Below are positions 62,286 to 64,000 of a stretch of DNA of 64,000 nt, piece by piece. Numbering within the stretch: the first letter of the stretch is position 1; every line of letters begins with the position of its first letter. The notes beneath the pieces are model-generated. The model saw nothing but the letters and a program-made list of their open reading frames with translations. It searched no databases and was not told where the DNA came from. Location: NCBI RefSeq assembly GCF_001703635.1, contig NZ_LQZT01000006.1, positions 1 through 64,000 of the forward strand, read 5' to 3'. The position numbers and the translations under genes were made by a program. Origin of the DNA: Parahoeflea olei. GTDB lineage: Bacteria > Pseudomonadota > Alphaproteobacteria > Rhizobiales > Rhizobiaceae.

Positions 62286-63128
62286 ATGGTGTTCCTGTCC
62301 GCTCTTCTGGTCGCAAGCGTTGCATGGTGGGTCGCCACCGGCCTCGTGCTGGCTCTGGCGCGGGCGGGAACACGCTATTTCAAGACCGTGATGGCGCTCG
62401 CCACCGGCGTGGCGGTGATCGGCGTCTTCGGGCTGATCGCGACCGAGGACCGGACCACCGAAACCTCGGCCTATATCGCCTTCTTCTCGGCCATGGCGCT
62501 GTGGGCCTGGCACGAGACCACGTTCCTGATCGGGCTCGTGACCGGGCCGCGGCGCATCGCCTATATGGAAGCCCCGCACGAGAAGAGCCGGTTCCGCGCC
62601 GCCTTCCTGACCGTGCGCGACCATGAAATCGCCCTGTTCGTCACGCTTCTGGCGCTGGTGTGGTTCATGCACGAGGCCGACAACACCACCGGGCTCCTGG
62701 CCTTCTGCCTGCTCTGGGTGATGCGGGTGTCGACCAAGCTCAACATCTATCTCGGCGCACGCCACGCCATCAGCGACATGCTGCCCGACCGGCTGTCCTA
62801 TCTCAAAAGCTACTTCCGCACCGACCGGACCAGCGGCTGGTTTTATGTGTCGCTGAGCGGAAGCGCCATCCTTCTTGCCTGGCTCGTCCTGTCCGCGGCC
62901 CAGGCGGACACCGCCCATGGCGCGGTCAAGTGGACATTGCTGGCCTCGTTCGCGGGACTGGCGCTGATCGAACACCTGTTTCTCGTTTTGCCGGTTCGCG
63001 ATTCCGCCCTTTGGGGCTGGGCGATGGACAAGACAAAGAAAAGACAATCCAACAAGAACCGGGCCAACCGGACAGCGCTTCACACCAAACCGGAATCGGA
63101 AACTTCCCGCGCGACTGCACGGGCCTGA
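62286..63128 (+). CDS. puhE: Photosynthetic complex assembly protein PuhE (DUF3623)
   Basis: 280-residue integral membrane protein with about seven helices. [25 protein letters not shown] and [20 protein letters not shown] are typical. The C-terminus is a Lys/Arg-rich tail without a membrane segment. Influences LH1-RC assembly or pigment allocation in Rhodobacter. Follows acsF by 11 bases. Confidence 0.92.
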   Translation: MVFLSALLVASVAWWVATGLVLALARAGTRYFKTVMALATGVAVIGVFGLIATEDRTTETSAYIAFFSAMALWAWHETTFLIGLVTGPRRIAYMEAPHEKSRFRAAFLTVRDHEIALFVTLLALVWFMHEADNTTGLLAFCLLWVMRVSTKLNIYLGARHAISDMLPDRLSYLKSYFRTDRTSGWFYVSLSGSAILLAWLVLSAAQADTAHGAVKWTLLASFAGLALIEHLFLVLPVRDSALWGWAMDKTKKRQSNKNRANRTALHTKPESETSRATARA

Positions 63129-63147
63129 GCTAAGGGGGATAACCCAC

Positions 63148-64000
63148 ATGGACTTCAACCGCTACTTCACCTTGCAGCTCGACAAGCTGCATACGGCCGG
63201 CAACTACCGGGTGTTTGCGGAACTCGAGCGGCATTCCGGCGGGTTTCCCCGGGCCACGCGGCACCGCGGCGACGGTACCACCCATGATGTGACTGTGTGG
63301 TGCTCGAACGACTATCTCGGCATGGGCCAGAACCCCAAGGTGATTGCGGCCATGCATGCGGCGATCGACCAGTACGGCGCAGGCGCCGGCGGCACCCGCA
63401 ACATCTCGGGCACCAACCATGCGCATGTGCTGCTCGAGAGGGAGCTCGCCGACCTGCATGGCAAGGAAGCCGCGCTGATCTTCTCCTCGGGCTATGTGTC
63501 GAACTGGGCCGCGCTCGGAACGCTCGGCGCCAAGATCCCCGGGCTGATCATCTATTCGGATGCGCTCAACCACGCCTCGATGATCGAAGGCATCCGCCAC
63601 AGCCGCGCCGAAAAGCGCGTGTGGCGCCACAACGATCCGAAGCACCTGGCCGAGCTGATGGCCGCCGACGATCCGGCCGCGCCGAAGCTGGTGGCGTTCG
63701 AAAGCGTCTATTCGATGGACGGCGACATCGCCCCGATCGCCGAGATCCTCGACGTGGCCGAGCGCTTCGGCGCGATGACCTATCTCGACGAGGTGCACGC
63801 GGTCGGCATGTACGGCCCGCGCGGCGGCGGGGTGGCCGAACGCGAAGGCCTGATGGACCGCGTGACGATCATCGAAGGCACGCTCGGCAAGGCCTTCGGC
63901 GTGATGGGCGGCTATATCACCGGCACGCGCGCCGTCTGCGATTTCATCCGCAGCTTCGCCTCCGGCTTCATCTTCACCACCGCCATTCCGCCGGCGCTGG
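63148..64000 (+). CDS. hemA: 5-aminolevulinate synthase, cut by the window end
   Basis: First 284 residues of the PLP enzyme that condenses glycine and succinyl-CoA to ALA, the entry to tetrapyrroles. The frame stays open to base 64000. Conserved blocks are [48 protein letters not shown], the [10 protein letters not shown] block, and [14 protein letters not shown] with the PLP Lys. TAAGGGGG precedes the ATG. It ends the visible right arm of the cluster, supplying the precursor for the pathway encoded upstream. Confidence 0.97.
   Translation, partial: MDFNRYFTLQLDKLHTAGNYRVFAELERHSGGFPRATRHRGDGTTHDVTVWCSNDYLGMGQNPKVIAAMHAAIDQYGAGAGGTRNISGTNHAHVLLERELADLHGKEAALIFSSGYVSNWAALGTLGAKIPGLIIYSDALNHASMIEGIRHSRAEKRVWRHNDPKHLAELMAADDPAAPKLVAFESVYSMDGDIAPIAEILDVAERFGAMTYLDEVHAVGMYGPRGGGVAEREGLMDRVTIIEGTLGKAFGVMGGYITGTRAVCDFIRSFASGFIFTTAIPPAL

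Overview
This window is GC-rich alphaproteobacterial DNA, most likely from a photosynthetic member of the Hyphomicrobiales (a Hoeflea/Rhizobium-type relative). The evidence is a betI-betC-betB-betA choline-O-sulfate locus, a rhizobial-type asparaginase, a TadG-like pilus protein, and a large purple-bacterial photosynthesis gene cluster (PGC) with PpsR/AerR control. The genus is inferred from gene content; no rRNA or tRNA gene is visible.

Layout. 1-16 kb is ordinary chromosome: Fe-type superoxide dismutase, two c-type cytochromes, TadG-like protein, oligopeptidase B, asparaginase, a small lytic transglycosylase, an EamA transporter, a GlxA-type regulator divergent from an isochorismatase-family hydrolase, a thiolase/SDR pair, a GST, small exported proteins and an L,D-transpeptidase broken by an apparent one-base deletion. 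At 16.1-16.4 kb lies a decayed IS5-type transposase end. 16.6-23.4 kb is the bet (osmoprotectant) locus behind a clear BetI operator. A GST sits inside it, and a reverse-strand toxin-antitoxin pair separates betB from betA. 23.4-24.0 kb is non-coding and partly AT-rich. 24.0-26.3 kb holds two genes of unknown function; the second has HxE and CxxC elements like those of the zinc-dependent deaminase fold. 26.3-32.2 kb is sulfate assimilation (cysQ; cysH-cysD-cysN) and an aldehyde dehydrogenase. 32.4-39.3 kb holds a Na+/H+-type antiporter, a DUF808 membrane protein and an RND efflux pair.

39.5-64.0 kb is the PGC in two divergent arms around 48.4-48.6 kb. The left arm (minus) reads aerR-ppsR, bchG-pucC-bchP-small membrane protein, and bchE-bchJ. 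The right arm (plus) reads bchF-bchN-bchB-bchH-bchL-bchM-lhaA-puhA-puhB-puhC-bciE-acsF-puhE-hemA, with nearly every junction overlapping or within a few bases; hemA runs off the window. Together these encode ALA synthesis, Mg insertion, methylation, both the O2-dependent (AcsF+BciE) and the radical-SAM (BchE) ring-E cyclases, dark-operative protochlorophyllide reductase, 3-vinyl hydratase, phytylation and reduction of the tail, and H-subunit/LH1 assembly. bchIDO, bchCXYZ, crt and puf genes are not in the window.

Regulation visible in the DNA: TGT-N12-ACA type PpsR sites before bchG, bchE and (imperfect) bchF; a consensus FixK/FnrL box before bchE; a BetI palindrome before betI; and a promoter embedded in an 11-bp inverted repeat before the toxin gene, predicted to give a leaderless transcript.
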